From positions 27,565 to 91,564 of the forward strand of contig CAYQQJ010000015.1 of assembly GCA_964419935.1 (NCBI GenBank): a stretch of DNA of 64,000 nucleotides, given 5' to 3'. Position 1 is the stretch's first letter; each line of letters opens with the position of its first letter. Below are positions 16,067-24,613 of the stretch, in pieces. Below the pieces are notes generated by a model. The model searched no databases, was not told where the DNA came from, and saw only the letters and a program-made list of their open reading frames with translations. The translations under genes and the position numbers were made by a program. Source of the stretch: CAYQQJ01 sp964419935 (GTDB taxonomy: Bacteria > Pseudomonadota > Gammaproteobacteria > Pseudomonadales > Cellvibrionaceae).

Positions 16067-17218
16067 TCATTGAACGCTATTGTCATTAAACAATGCGTCG
16101 ACAAATTCCCGGGCGGCGAACGGCTGTAAATCCTCGATGGCTTCGCCCACACCGATATAGCGCACCGGAATGCCGAGCTTTTTGCTAAGCGCAAAGATGA
16201 TACCGCCTTTTGCCGTGCCGTCGAGCTTGGTCAACACAATGCCGGTGACACCCGCCGCTGTGTTGAATTGCTCTGCCTGGCTCACTGCATTCTGTCCGGT
16301 ACCCGCATCCAGCACCAATAGGACCTCATGAGGCGCAGTGGCATCAAGCTTTGCCATGACGCGCTTGACCTTGGCCAGCTCGTCCATTAAATGGCTCTTG
16401 TTGTGCAGACGACCGGCGGTGTCTGCGATGATAACGTCCGTCCCGCGGGATTGGGCCGACTGCACCGCATCAAAAATTACCGAGGCACTATCCGCACCGG
16501 TATGTTGGGCAATAACCGGAATTCGGTTGCGCTCCCCCCACACCTGCAATTGCTCCACCGCCGCGGCGCGGAAGGTGTCACCGGCAGCAAGCATCACCGA
16601 CTTGCCCTCATTCTGCAGGCGCTTTGCCAGCTTGCCGATGGTAGTGGTTTTGCCCACACCGTTAACGCCCACCACGAGAATGACATAGGGCTTGCGGGAC
16701 GAGTCAATGACCAGCGGCTGTTCTACCTGGGCCAATAGGTCCTGCAACGCGTTGCGCAGCGCTGCATACAGGGCGCCCGAGTCATTCAGCTGCTTGCGCG
16801 CAACCCGCGCGGTCAGGTCATCAATGATGTCGGTGGTTGCATCCACACCAACGTCAGCCATCAGAAGCTGGGTTTCTATATCTTCCAACAGCTCGTCATC
16901 AATGGCTTTCTTGCCGAGCAGCAAGTTGCCCAGACCGCTCGCAAACTGGCCACTGGTGCGGGACAAGCCGCGCTTGATACGGGCAAACATGCCTTTGGGT
17001 TCCTGCGACTCGCCAGTCGCATCGGGCTCCTGTGCCACAGTGGACGCAGGTGCCGGCACCTCGGGTTCGGTCAATTCGGGGGGCATCGCCTCAGCAGTAA
17101 CTTCGGCGTCAATCACCTCAGGGGCAGCATCAACCTCGGTCGCTTTTTTGGAGTGAGCGTCGTCCTGTTGATCCGCAGGTGCTTCCGGCTTGCTTTTTTT
17201 ACGCTTAAAAAACATCAT
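16067..17218 (-). CDS. ftsY: Signal recognition particle receptor FtsY
   Basis: GTPase receptor that receives ribosome-nascent chain-SRP complexes at the membrane. 383 aa. An acidic, Pro- and Ala-rich A domain (~15-85) follows a basic MMFFKRKKSK start. The N domain (~90-170) comes next, then the G domain with GVNGVGKTTTIGKLA, DTFRAAAVEQL, DTAGRLHNK and TKLDGTAKGG. The double ATG at 17218/17215 has GGAC just upstream. It is divergent from rsmD, as in many gammaproteobacteria. Confidence 0.97.
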   Translation of the reverse strand: MMFFKRKKSKPEAPADQQDDAHSKKATEVDAAPEVIDAEVTAEAMPPELTEPEVPAPASTVAQEPDATGESQEPKGMFARIKRGLSRTSGQFASGLGNLLLGKKAIDDELLEDIETQLLMADVGVDATTDIIDDLTARVARKQLNDSGALYAALRNALQDLLAQVEQPLVIDSSRKPYVILVVGVNGVGKTTTIGKLAKRLQNEGKSVMLAAGDTFRAAAVEQLQVWGERNRIPVIAQHTGADSASVIFDAVQSAQSRGTDVIIADTAGRLHNKSHLMDELAKVKRVMAKLDATAPHEVLLVLDAGTGQNAVSQAEQFNTAAGVTGIVLTKLDGTAKGGIIFALSKKLGIPVRYIGVGEAIEDLQPFAAREFVDALFNDNSVQ

Positions 17219-17390
17219 GGTCCGACTTTTGTCCAAGGCATCCGTTTCCACGCACCTGGCAAGGTCGTAAAAAAGATGCGGAATAATCTGAAAAGATGGA
17301 GTGGCAATCTGTGCGCAGGAAAGTGTGTAATCCTACCATTAGTCTGTCTGTTTTTAGAGTACTGCGTTGAAAACGCGGGACAAAAATACC

Positions 17391-17972
17391 GTGTCAGCCA
17401 CTTCCAGCCTGCGCATCATCGCTGGCCAATGGCGCGGCCGCAAGCTACCCATCCTGACCAGCGACGGCTTGCGCCCCACTGGAGACCGGTTGCGCGAGAC
17501 ATTGTTCAACTGGCTCGCACCCTACATCCCCCGAGCGCGTTGTTTGGACCTGTTTGCCGGCACCGGCGCACTGGGGCTGGAAGCGCTCTCCCGTGGAGCC
17601 GAGTCTGCCACACTGCTGGAGCTTGATCGCGTGGTAGCAAGCCAGCTGCGCCGCAACTGCGCCACTTTGGATGCAACCCACGCCGACGTCATTGAAACCA
17701 GCGCACTTGACTGGCTCAGCCAGCAGAATGGTGTTGCCGACGCAGAGCCGCGGACATTCGACCTGGTATTTGTCGATCCACCGTTTGCCGCCGACTTATG
17801 GCAAGCTGCCATAGACGCGCTCGCCCAGCACCCCATACTGGCCCCGGATGCAGTGATATATATCGAGACGCCCAAACAAGTCCAGCTGCAGGTGCCCGAA
17901 GACTGGCTCCTGCACCGACGCAAGCAAGTGGGCGCAGTCTGTTGCTATTTGTTCCTGCGCCAAAGCGAGTGA
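17391..17972 (+). CDS. rsmD: 16S rRNA (guanine966-N2)-methyltransferase RsmD
   Basis: SAM-dependent methylation of G966 of 16S rRNA. 193 aa from a GTG at 17391 (MSATSSLRIIAGQWRGRKLP), the usual N-terminus. An upstream TTG at 17367 is also open. SAM-binding DLFAGTGALGLEALSRGA and the catalytic VFVDPPF are clear. It is divergent from ftsY and upstream of coaD. Confidence 0.94.
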   Translation: MSATSSLRIIAGQWRGRKLPILTSDGLRPTGDRLRETLFNWLAPYIPRARCLDLFAGTGALGLEALSRGAESATLLELDRVVASQLRRNCATLDATHADVIETSALDWLSQQNGVADAEPRTFDLVFVDPPFAADLWQAAIDALAQHPILAPDAVIYIETPKQVQLQVPEDWLLHRRKQVGAVCCYLFLRQSE

Positions 17973-18122
17973 CGGCAATTAATAAAGGTGCGCTAAAGAC
18001 AATACGCGACAAAGCGGGGTAAACTCGCACCCAGGAGCAGGCCGTTTCAGTACAGGAGTTGTGCGCCCTGAACAAATCGCTTCGCCACAGAGTCCCAAAC
18101 CAATAACTGCACCCTTGAACCA

Positions 18123-18128
18123 TATAAT
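18123..18128 (+). promoter_or_regulatory. Candidate -10 element for coaD
   Basis: A perfect TATAAT, 39 bases before the coaD ATG. No convincing -35 stands 16-18 bases upstream, so this is only suggestive. Confidence 0.35.
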
Positions 18129-18166
18129 CAAAACTTCATTCATTTTGGCGCTTTAGGTAATAGACC

Positions 18167-18658
18167 ATGAATCACTCCATCAAACGCGTGGTGTATCCGG
18201 GCACCTTTGATCCGATCACCAATGGCCACGTGGACCTAGTACAGCGTGCCTGCCACCTGTTTGATTACGTGATTGTGGCGGTAGCGGCCAGTCCGAAAAA
18301 ACAGCCCCTGTTCAGCCTGGACGAGCGTGTTACGCTGGCACAACATGTTCTGAAGGACTTCAAGAACATCGAGGTGTGCGGCTTCGATACGTTGCTGGCG
18401 GATTTCGTTGAAGAGAAAGAAGCCTATGGCGTTGTCCGCGGACTGCGCGCGGTGTCAGATTTCGAATACGAGTTTCAGCTGGCCAACATGAATCGCGCTC
18501 TGGCACCGGCCATGGAAAGCCTGTTTCTGACGCCCGCAGAACATTTGTCTTATATCTCTTCGTCACTGGTGCGGGAAATCGCTTCCCTCGGCGGTGATGT
18601 CAGCAAGTTTGTTCCACAGGAAGTAAAGGACGCCTTGCGCAAGAAATATTTCCCCTAG
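18167..18658 (+). CDS. coaD: Pantetheine-phosphate adenylyltransferase CoaD
   Basis: Transfers AMP from ATP to 4'-phosphopantetheine, the fourth step of coenzyme A synthesis. 163 aa. The nucleotidyltransferase motif YPGTFDPITNGH is at residues ~10-21, followed by RGLRAVSDFEYEFQLANMNR and the second substrate motif SYISSSLVREIA. It ends 16 bases from the convergent mutM. coaBC, acting just before it in the pathway, is at 27128-28330. Confidence 0.97.
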   Translation: MNHSIKRVVYPGTFDPITNGHVDLVQRACHLFDYVIVAVAASPKKQPLFSLDERVTLAQHVLKDFKNIEVCGFDTLLADFVEEKEAYGVVRGLRAVSDFEYEFQLANMNRALAPAMESLFLTPAEHLSYISSSLVREIASLGGDVSKFVPQEVKDALRKKYFP

Positions 18659-18674
18659 GGCACCCAAAAGCCGC

Positions 18675-19490
18675 CTATTTTTGACACTGAGTGCAATAGA
18701 CGGTGCTGCGCTGACTGACTCGCCGCTCGGTCAGCAGCTTATCGCAGGTTTTGCAGGCCTGCCCGCTGCGCCCGTAGACCCACAGCTCCTGCGCAAAATA
18801 GCCGGGCTTGCCATCGCCTCCGACAAAATCCCGCAGCGTCGTACCTCCGCGTTCAATTGCGGCGGCCAGTATGCGTTTGACCTCCACCACCAGGCGCTCA
18901 CACTCTGCCCGCGTCAGCTTGCCTGCCTTGCGCAAGGGATGAATACCGGCAGCAAAAAGTGCCTCATTCGCGTATATGTTGCCGACTCCCACCACCACTC
19001 GGCTGTCCATCAACCATGTTTTTACCGCTTGAGTGCGTTTGCGCGAGCGGGCGAACAAGTATTCGGCGGTGAAGTCGCCCAACAGCGGTTCCGGCCCCAG
19101 ATGGTAAAGCAACTTGTGGGACTCCAGCGGTTCCGCCGTCCACAGCACTGCACCGAAACGACGCGGATCGTGAAAGCGCAATATGCGCTGGTCATCAAAG
19201 ACCATATCAACATGATCGTGTTTGCCGACAGCGTCGCCCGCCTGCACCAGGCGCAGACTTCCCGACATCCCCAGGTGCCAGATCAGAACGCCGGCCGGAA
19301 ACTGCAACAACAGATACTTGCCACGGCGCTCGATGGTTTCCAGAACCAGGCCGCGCACAATGTCCGGTAAGTCCGGCGGCACCGGCCAACGCAAGCTGCC
19401 GTTGCGCACCACCAGATTCTGCACGCGCCGCCCAACTACGTGCGGAGTGATACCGCGTCGGGTGGTTTCAACTTCAGGAAGCTCTGGCAT
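18675..19490 (-). CDS. mutM: Formamidopyrimidine-DNA glycosylase MutM (Fpg)
   Basis: Removes 8-oxoguanine and formamidopyrimidines from DNA and cleaves the backbone. 271 aa. The start MPELPEVETTRRG at 19490 supplies the catalytic N-terminal proline and Glu. The frame extends upstream without homology. The helix-two-turn-helix region VGVGNIYANEALF and the C-terminal zinc finger (CKTCDK ... TVYCTQCQ, four Cys) are complete. Confidence 0.96.
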   Translation of the reverse strand: MPELPEVETTRRGITPHVVGRRVQNLVVRNGSLRWPVPPDLPDIVRGLVLETIERRGKYLLLQFPAGVLIWHLGMSGSLRLVQAGDAVGKHDHVDMVFDDQRILRFHDPRRFGAVLWTAEPLESHKLLYHLGPEPLLGDFTAEYLFARSRKRTQAVKTWLMDSRVVVGVGNIYANEALFAAGIHPLRKAGKLTRAECERLVVEVKRILAAAIERGGTTLRDFVGGDGKPGYFAQELWVYGRSGQACKTCDKLLTERRVSQRSTVYCTQCQK

Positions 19491-19545
19491 GGCACGTCCA
19501 ATCGATATCAACAGAGATAATAACAGCTGGGTAAACCGCGGATAC

Positions 19546-19570
19546 AAAAAAGCCCGGTCGAAACCAGGCT
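19546..19570 (-). terminator. Terminator of rpmB-rpmG
   Basis: Hairpin AGCCCGGT-CGAA-ACCAGGCT with one internal mismatch. Read leftward it is followed by TTTTTTG. It lies 46 bases after the rpmG stop and before mutM. Confidence 0.8.
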
Positions 19571-19615
19571 CTTGAAGACGCTATGCAATAGCTACGCATC
19601 GCGCAGCCGAAAGGC

Positions 19616-19771
19616 TTACTTGATCTTGCCTTCCTTGTACATGACATGCTTGCGGATAACGGGATCGAATTTCTTGATCTCCATTTTCTCCGGCATGTTG
19701 CGCTTGTTTTTGTCAGTGGTGTAGAAGTGGCCGGTACCGGCACTTGAGTTCAATCGAATCTTGTCACGCAT
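19616..19771 (-). CDS. rpmG: 50S ribosomal protein L33
   Basis: 51 aa. Translated directly from the minus strand: MRDKIRLNSSAGTGHFYTT at the start and KKFDPVIRKHVMYKEGKIK at the end, the standard short L33. It is a zinc-free form, since the cysteines of the Cys-type L33 are absent. It lies 24 bases downstream of rpmB with a GAGGAGAC ribosome site. Confidence 0.97.
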   Translation of the reverse strand: MRDKIRLNSSAGTGHFYTTDKNKRNMPEKMEIKKFDPVIRKHVMYKEGKIK

Positions 19772-19795
19772 GACGTTGTCTCCTCAGTGAGCGGC

Positions 19796-20032
19796 TTAAA
19801 CTTTTTCGCCGCGCGCGCGTATCTCGGTCAAAACCTGATCGATACCGCATTTGTCAATGATACGCATACCTTTGGAAGAAACACGCAGTCTTACGAAACG
19901 CTTTTCCGCCTCCACCCAAAAACGGTGGCTATGCAAATTTGGCAAAAAACGACGCTTGGTGTGGTTTTTTGCGTGGGATACGTTGTTGCCGGTTACCGGA
20001 CGCTTGCCAGTAACTTGACATACCTTGGACAT
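19796..20032 (-). CDS. rpmB: 50S ribosomal protein L28
   Basis: 78 aa, full length: SKVCQVTGKRPVTGNNVSHA at the N-terminus and KGMRIIDKCGIDQVL near the C-terminus. GAGGCGAGACC precedes the ATG. It forms the usual rpmB-rpmG pair and is transcribed leftward from a promoter next to repeat copy A. Confidence 0.97.
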   Translation of the reverse strand: MSKVCQVTGKRPVTGNNVSHAKNHTKRRFLPNLHSHRFWVEAEKRFVRLRVSSKGMRIIDKCGIDQVLTEIRARGEKV

Positions 20033-20195
20033 GGTCTCGCCTCTTGAATATCGATTCGCCGTTCAATGCAGAGCTCTAACCCTTTGATTTCAGGCCACTT
20101 GCGCTACATCCCGTATGGGTTTAATTCGGGTCTGAATCAGGTTTACCACAGTTTCTGGCGCGCCATCAGCGCTACCCGATTGCAAAGAGGCGCGA

Positions 20196-20224
20196 TTTAT
20201 ACCAAAAGAGATAGGTAAAAGCAA
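20196..20224 (-). promoter_or_regulatory. Probable rpmB-rpmG promoter
   Basis: Leftward -35 TTGCTT (20219-20224) and -10 TATAAA (20196-20201), spacer 17. The -35 directly abuts the first GGGAAAA unit of repeat copy A, so the repeat ends exactly at this promoter. Confidence 0.5.
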
Positions 20225-20452
20225 GGGAAAAGGGAAAAGGGAAAAGAACAATGCGGCTACAACAACCACTTCACCAGCTATTCTTCCCTAGTAGGTCGAA
20301 AAAGCCGTAGGCGCCTTCCGACATTGGCACGTCGGATGGCGCTTGGGCTTACTTCGACCTACTGTGATAAACCGTTTTCCTAGCTTATCGCTTGCGGCTT
20401 GGAGCATGTAGCTCTTACTTTTCCCTTTTCCCTATCTCTTGAGCTTGCAGCT
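20208..20452. repeat. Composite REP element, copy A
   Basis: The outer inverted repeat is GAGATAGG (20208-20215) / CCTATCTC (20431-20438). Inside it are three GGGAAAA units on the left (20225-20245) and two TTTTCCC units on the right (20419-20432). The core at 20291-20364 is a pair of REP-like hairpins in inverted orientation, each starting GTAG-GTCG and together forming one long stem. The far right end (GAGCTTGCAGCTC) reaches the radC stop codon. Confidence 0.85.
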
Positions 20453-21126
20453 CAAATCCACCCCCTCTCCGCAAAAGACACCGCGTCGCCCTCGCCGATC
20501 ACCAGATGATCCAGCACCCGAACATCGACCAAACTCAGGGCATTGCACAGGCGGTCGGTAATACTGCGGTCGGCCTGGCTGGGCTCGGCAACGCCGGAGG
20601 GGTGATTGTGGGCAAAGATGACGGCGGCGGCGTTGTGAGCCAGGACAGTTTTGACGACTTCGCGGGGATAGACGCTGGCCCCATCGATAGTGCCCTGGAA
20701 CAGCTCCAGAAAGTTGAGCAGGCGATGCTGATTATCCAGCAGGAGCGCGCAGAAGACTTCCTGCTGGCGATGTCGCAACTGCTGGGTGAGGTAGGCGCGC
20801 ACCGCCGCAACGCTGGTGAGCGCATCCCGCTGCTGCAGTTGTTCGGCCAGATGGCGTCGCGCCATTTCCAGCACGGCTTGGAGCTGGGCGTATTTCGCTG
20901 CTCCCAACCCCATGGCGCCACAGAATTCGGATTGAGTCGCCTCCAGAAGCGCCCGAAGACTGCCAAAGCCAACCAGAAGGTCCCTCGCCAAATCCACCGC
21001 CGACTTGCCGGCGCAACCGGTGCGAAGGAAAATTGCCAGAAGCTCCGCATCCGATAAAGCACCAGCACCGCGACTCAGTAGTTTTTCCCGTGGCCGCTCT
21101 TCTGCGGGCCAATCCTTAATTGTCAT
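20452..21126 (-). CDS. radC: RadC family JAB-domain protein
   Basis: 224 aa. An N-terminal helix-hairpin-helix region (~1-90, LRTGCAGKSAVDLARDLL) precedes a C-terminal MPN+/JAB metalloprotease-like domain with the metal motif FAHNHPSGVAEPSQAD. Despite the name, a role in radiation repair is not established for the family. The ATG at 21126 is preferred over the GTG at 21132 because GGAT stands seven bases before it. The stop codon lies in the end of repeat copy A. In Pseudomonas radC is divergent from coaBC directly. Here the NAG island separates them. Confidence 0.94.
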   Translation of the reverse strand: MTIKDWPAEERPREKLLSRGAGALSDAELLAIFLRTGCAGKSAVDLARDLLVGFGSLRALLEATQSEFCGAMGLGAAKYAQLQAVLEMARRHLAEQLQQRDALTSVAAVRAYLTQQLRHRQQEVFCALLLDNQHRLLNFLELFQGTIDGASVYPREVVKTVLAHNAAAVIFAHNHPSGVAEPSQADRSITDRLCNALSLVDVRVLDHLVIGEGDAVSFAERGWI

Positions 21127-21382
21127 AATCACTATCCATGTTGTGCGCTATTGTGTATGTTAGCGAGCTCGAAGCGATCAAATAATGTCCGCAGGCCCCA
21201 TCTGTTGCCTGGGCTGATTCGCCCTTATCCCTTATTTCAGCTGCGTTTCGCGCCACAACCGGTAAGGGAAGGAGATGCGCGAGAAGCAACCGCGTATTTT
21301 TATCACACTCATTGTTGAACAGCTACCCATTGATCCAATACCAGTAGAATAATGACTGGTTAAACAGCTCAGGAATCCCAGC

Positions 21383-22417
21383 GTGAAAGTAACAATTCAT
21401 GACGTGGCGAAACGTGCAGACGTTTCAATCAAAACCGTTTCACGGGTCATCAATAACGAACCCTCCGTACGTGCTGCAACTCAGGAAAAGGTTCTCGAGG
21501 CGGTAGCGGCGCTGAACTACCGCCCCAATGCGGCGGCGCGCAATCTGGCGGGCACCCATTCCTATGCCATTGCCTACATCTATGACAACCCCAATGCCTA
21601 TTACGTCATTGACATGCAAAACGGCATTCTCGCCGCGTCCAAAGAAAAAGGCTATGAACTGCTGATTCACCCCTGTAACGCCAAAGCGGTGGATATCTGT
21701 GACGAAATCAAACAGGTAGTTGAGCGATCCCGCGCTGCGGGTATTGTGCTGACCCCACCGTTTTCCGAAATGCAAGCAGTTATTGAAACCCTGGAGCAGC
21801 TCAATGTTCAGTTTGTCCGTATTCTTTCCGGCGGCGAAACTGCAAAGGAAGACACCCTCAGCGTGTTCATCAATGATCATCAGGCAGCTTACTCCCTGAC
21901 CCAATACCTGATTGACCTTGGTCACCGCGACATCGCATTTTTGTGTGGGGCAGTGGAACACAACTCCAGTAACGAGCGCCTGCAGGGCTACCTGGCGGCA
22001 CTCAAGGACAACAAGATTCAGGTCAACAAGCGCTACATTCTCGATGGCGACTATTCATTCGAGTCCGGTGTTAACGGTGCCAAGCGGCTGATGGGTGCCG
22101 GCGATCGCCCAACGGCAATACTGGGCGCAAACGACGAAGTCGCTGCGGGGGCACTGTTCGCGTCGCGTCTGATGGGCGTTGCCGTACCGGAAGAGCTGTC
22201 CATCGCCGGCTTTGAAGACAGCCCCTTCTCCCGCCAGACCTGGCCCCGATTGACCACGGCCCATCAGTCCAACAAGTCGATTGCCGAACACGCCACGGCG
22301 TTGCTTCTCAACCGGATTCGCCAGAAGGATGCGGCCGCCAGGCGCAGTATCAGCAAGAATATTTTCAATCCGGAACTGGTCATTCGGGAATCAACGGGCG
22401 CCGCACCCGACCGTTAG
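21383..22417 (+). CDS. nagR: LacI-family regulator of the NAG island (NagR-like)
   Basis: 344 aa. The N-terminal LacI helix-turn-helix with hinge (TIHDVAKRADVSIKTVSRVI, then YRPNAAARNLAG) precedes a sugar-binding periplasmic-type domain. The start is GTG at 21383 with AGGA eight bases upstream. It stands directly before nagA-nagB in the same direction. I infer that it represses the NAG genes and is relieved by GlcNAc or a phosphorylated derivative. Two palindromes around TGACAACGYTGTCA, before nagA and before nagK, look like its operators and resemble the NagR motif I recall from Shewanella. It is not the NagC (ROK) type of enterics. Confidence 0.85.
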   Translation: MKVTIHDVAKRADVSIKTVSRVINNEPSVRAATQEKVLEAVAALNYRPNAAARNLAGTHSYAIAYIYDNPNAYYVIDMQNGILAASKEKGYELLIHPCNAKAVDICDEIKQVVERSRAAGIVLTPPFSEMQAVIETLEQLNVQFVRILSGGETAKEDTLSVFINDHQAAYSLTQYLIDLGHRDIAFLCGAVEHNSSNERLQGYLAALKDNKIQVNKRYILDGDYSFESGVNGAKRLMGAGDRPTAILGANDEVAAGALFASRLMGVAVPEELSIAGFEDSPFSRQTWPRLTTAHQSNKSIAEHATALLLNRIRQKDAAARRSISKNIFNPELVIRESTGAAPDR

Positions 22418-22428
22418 TCCCTGGGGGG

Positions 22429-22472
22429 TTTACAAATGGTTATTTTTAAGCCAGAATGACAACGCTGTCTTT
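22429..22472 (+). promoter_or_regulatory. nagAB promoter with NagR-type operator
   Basis: -35 TTTACA (22429-22434), 17-base spacer, -10 CAGAAT (22452-22457). The 18-bp imperfect palindrome AATGACAACGCTGTCTTT at 22455-22472 overlaps the -10 and the expected start point, a position suited to repression. Confidence 0.7.
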
Positions 22473-22500
22473 TTTCGGACGGGCTCTCCACGCTAGTTTA

Positions 22501-22527
22501 GGCCCCTGAACTTCAGGGGCCATTTTT
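22501..22527 (+). terminator. Terminator hairpin in the nagA leader
   Basis: GGCCCCTGAA / TTCAGGGGCC, a 10-bp stem around a single central base, followed by ATTTTT. It lies downstream of the operator and 30 bases before the nagA ATG. It may end nagR transcripts, or act as an attenuator in the nagAB leader if the proposed promoter is right. Confidence 0.75.
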
Positions 22528-22557
22528 AAACCAGTCCCCACGCAAGGCCACATTCTC

Positions 22558-23712
22558 ATGATACAAGCAGTCTCCGGCGCCACCATCTTCGACGGAACCG
22601 GATTTATCGAGCGACAGGCTTTAGTTATTAAAGACGGCTCCATCACCGAAGTGATAGCTGAAAATCAATTGGATCCCACCATTCCACATCATGTTCTGAA
22701 CGGCGGCATCCTGGCGCCGGGCTTTATTGACTTGCAAGTCAACGGCGGTGGCGGTGAATTGCTCAACAACAACCCCTGCCTCGATGCGGTAGCGGCTATG
22801 GTCGATGGCCATCGCCAGGGCGGTACCACTGGTATGCTGCCCACGCTAATCAGCGATACTCCCGCCCAGCATCGCCGCTGCGTGGAGGTTGTCAGTGAAG
22901 CCATCGCCACCGGTATGCCCGGCGTACTCGGCATCCATATAGAAGGGCCATTTTTCGACCAGACCCGCCGCGGCGTACATAATCAAGCCTATATCCGCAC
23001 CATGGAGCAGACGGATATCGAGTGGTTGTGCAGCCTGAACGGCTATCCGGTCATGCTCACTCTGGCGCCTGAGCACACGCAACCGGGGCAAATAAAACTG
23101 TTAGCGGAAGCCGGTATTATTGTGTGTGCCGGTCATACCAACGCCAGCTATGAATCCGTTACTCGCGCTCTGGCTGAAGGCTTGCGCGGCTTTACCCACT
23201 TGTTCAACGCCATGAGCCAATTGCAGGGCCGTGAACCCGGCGTTGTCGGCGCAGCACTGGAAGACCGCAACAGTTGGTGCGGCATCGTAGTTGACGGGCA
23301 CCATGTTCACCCCGGCTCGGTGCGCCTCGCCCAGCTTTGCAAACCCGAGGGCAAACTTTATCTGGTCACTGATGCCATGGCGACGGTCGGCTCGAGCAGC
23401 AAGAGCTTCGAGCTCTATGGCGAAACCATCAGCGAACAGGATGGTCGCCTGGTCAGTGCCGAAGGGCGATTGGCCGGCAGCGCCATCAGCATGATGGATG
23501 CAGTGCGCATTACTACCAACCTGGTTGGCCTGCCCCTGGAAGAAAGCCTGCGCATGGCTTCACTGTATCCGGCACAGATGCTGGCCGTGGACGTCAACAA
23601 AGGCCGTATAGCCCGGGGCTACGACGCGGATCTGGTTCATTTCAGCGACGACTTCCGGGTTCTCGACACCTGGATCAAAGGCGAACACCGCTCCCACCAA
23701 CCCTCTGTTTAA
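22558..23712 (+). CDS. nagA: N-acetylglucosamine-6-phosphate deacetylase NagA
   Basis: Hydrolyses GlcNAc-6-P to glucosamine-6-P and acetate. 384 aa, amidohydrolase superfamily. Metal and substrate residues appear in GIHIEGPFF (Glu), CAGHTNASYE (His), FTHLFNAMS (His) and the catalytic Asp in LVTDAM. PGFIDLQVNGGGG near residue 55 is typical. It is followed immediately by nagB, and together they convert GlcNAc-6-P to fructose-6-P. Confidence 0.96.
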   Translation: MIQAVSGATIFDGTGFIERQALVIKDGSITEVIAENQLDPTIPHHVLNGGILAPGFIDLQVNGGGGELLNNNPCLDAVAAMVDGHRQGGTTGMLPTLISDTPAQHRRCVEVVSEAIATGMPGVLGIHIEGPFFDQTRRGVHNQAYIRTMEQTDIEWLCSLNGYPVMLTLAPEHTQPGQIKLLAEAGIIVCAGHTNASYESVTRALAEGLRGFTHLFNAMSQLQGREPGVVGAALEDRNSWCGIVVDGHHVHPGSVRLAQLCKPEGKLYLVTDAMATVGSSSKSFELYGETISEQDGRLVSAEGRLAGSAISMMDAVRITTNLVGLPLEESLRMASLYPAQMLAVDVNKGRIARGYDADLVHFSDDFRVLDTWIKGEHRSHQPSV

Positions 23713-23722
23713 GTTGCTAACA

Positions 23723-24517
23723 ATGAAAGTTGTCATTCTTGAAAATGCCGAAGCTGTTGCCGCCTATGGTGCCAACATCTTCATTCAACAATTACAAACG
23801 AAAGCTGACAGTGTTCTTGGTCTTGCCACGGGCTCAACACCGGTTGCCCTTTACCGGAACCTGATCGAAGCCTGTGCTTCCGGCGCGGTATCCTTCAAGC
23901 AGGCGCGGAGCTTCAACCTGGATGAATACTTGGGTTTGTCCGGCGATCATCCCCAGAGTTACCGCTATTTCATGGATGAAAAACTTTTCAATCACATCGA
24001 TATCGATCGCGGCAACACACATATACCCAACGGTGAAGCAGACAATCCACTGCAGGCCTGTGCAGACTACGAAGCGGCCATCAGGGACTGCGGCGGTATT
24101 GACGTGCAGCTACTGGGCTTGGGCCGCAACGGCCACATCGGTTTCAATGAGCCCTCTTCGAGCCTCGGCTCACGCACTCGGGTCAAAACACTTACCCGAG
24201 CAACAATTGAGGACAATTCGCGGTTTTTCGAAGCAGGAGAGTTTCAACCTCATCTGTCAGTCACCATGGGCATTGGTACCATCATGGAAGCACGCCGTAT
24301 CGTCCTGTTGGCGACCGGTGCCAGCAAAGCTGAGCCTGTAAAAGCCATGGTGGAAGGCCCGATTACCGCCAGCTGCCCGGCCTCAATTCTGCAGATGCAT
24401 CCGGCCGCGACTATCATCATCGATGAAGATGCTGCTGCCGACTTGGCAGACAGGGACTTTTTCAAGCACATAGAACAGGAAAATCGCGCGCTATTGGATC
24501 GCCTGAGCGCCGACTAA
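23723..24517 (+). CDS. nagB: Glucosamine-6-phosphate deaminase NagB
   Basis: Converts glucosamine-6-P to fructose-6-P and ammonia. 264 aa. Motifs: GLATGSTPVALYRNLI, FNLDEYLGLSGDHPQSY with the catalytic Asp-Glu, and LGLGRNGHIGFNEPSSS with the ring-opening His and Glu. I use the ATG at 23723 rather than a TTG at 23714, as MKVVILENAE is the family start. It is separated from nagA by 10 bases and followed by a strong bidirectional terminator. Confidence 0.96.
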   Translation: MKVVILENAEAVAAYGANIFIQQLQTKADSVLGLATGSTPVALYRNLIEACASGAVSFKQARSFNLDEYLGLSGDHPQSYRYFMDEKLFNHIDIDRGNTHIPNGEADNPLQACADYEAAIRDCGGIDVQLLGLGRNGHIGFNEPSSSLGSRTRVKTLTRATIEDNSRFFEAGEFQPHLSVTMGIGTIMEARRIVLLATGASKAEPVKAMVEGPITASCPASILQMHPAATIIIDEDAAADLADRDFFKHIEQENRALLDRLSAD

Positions 24518-24544
24518 AAGCGGGAACACTTTTCAGAACCTCCC

Positions 24545-24580
24545 AAAAAAGCCCTTTAATTCGCATTAAAGGGCTTTTTT
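24545..24580. terminator. Bidirectional terminator between nagB and nagX
   Basis: Perfect 16-bp stem AAAAAAGCCCTTTAAT / ATTAAAGGGCTTTTTT with a 4-base loop, so it gives a T-run in both directions. It serves nagB (rightward) and nagX (leftward). Confidence 0.95.
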
Positions 24581-24613
24581 GCATACCCGAAATTTGAATG
24601 GGCGATCTGGTTA

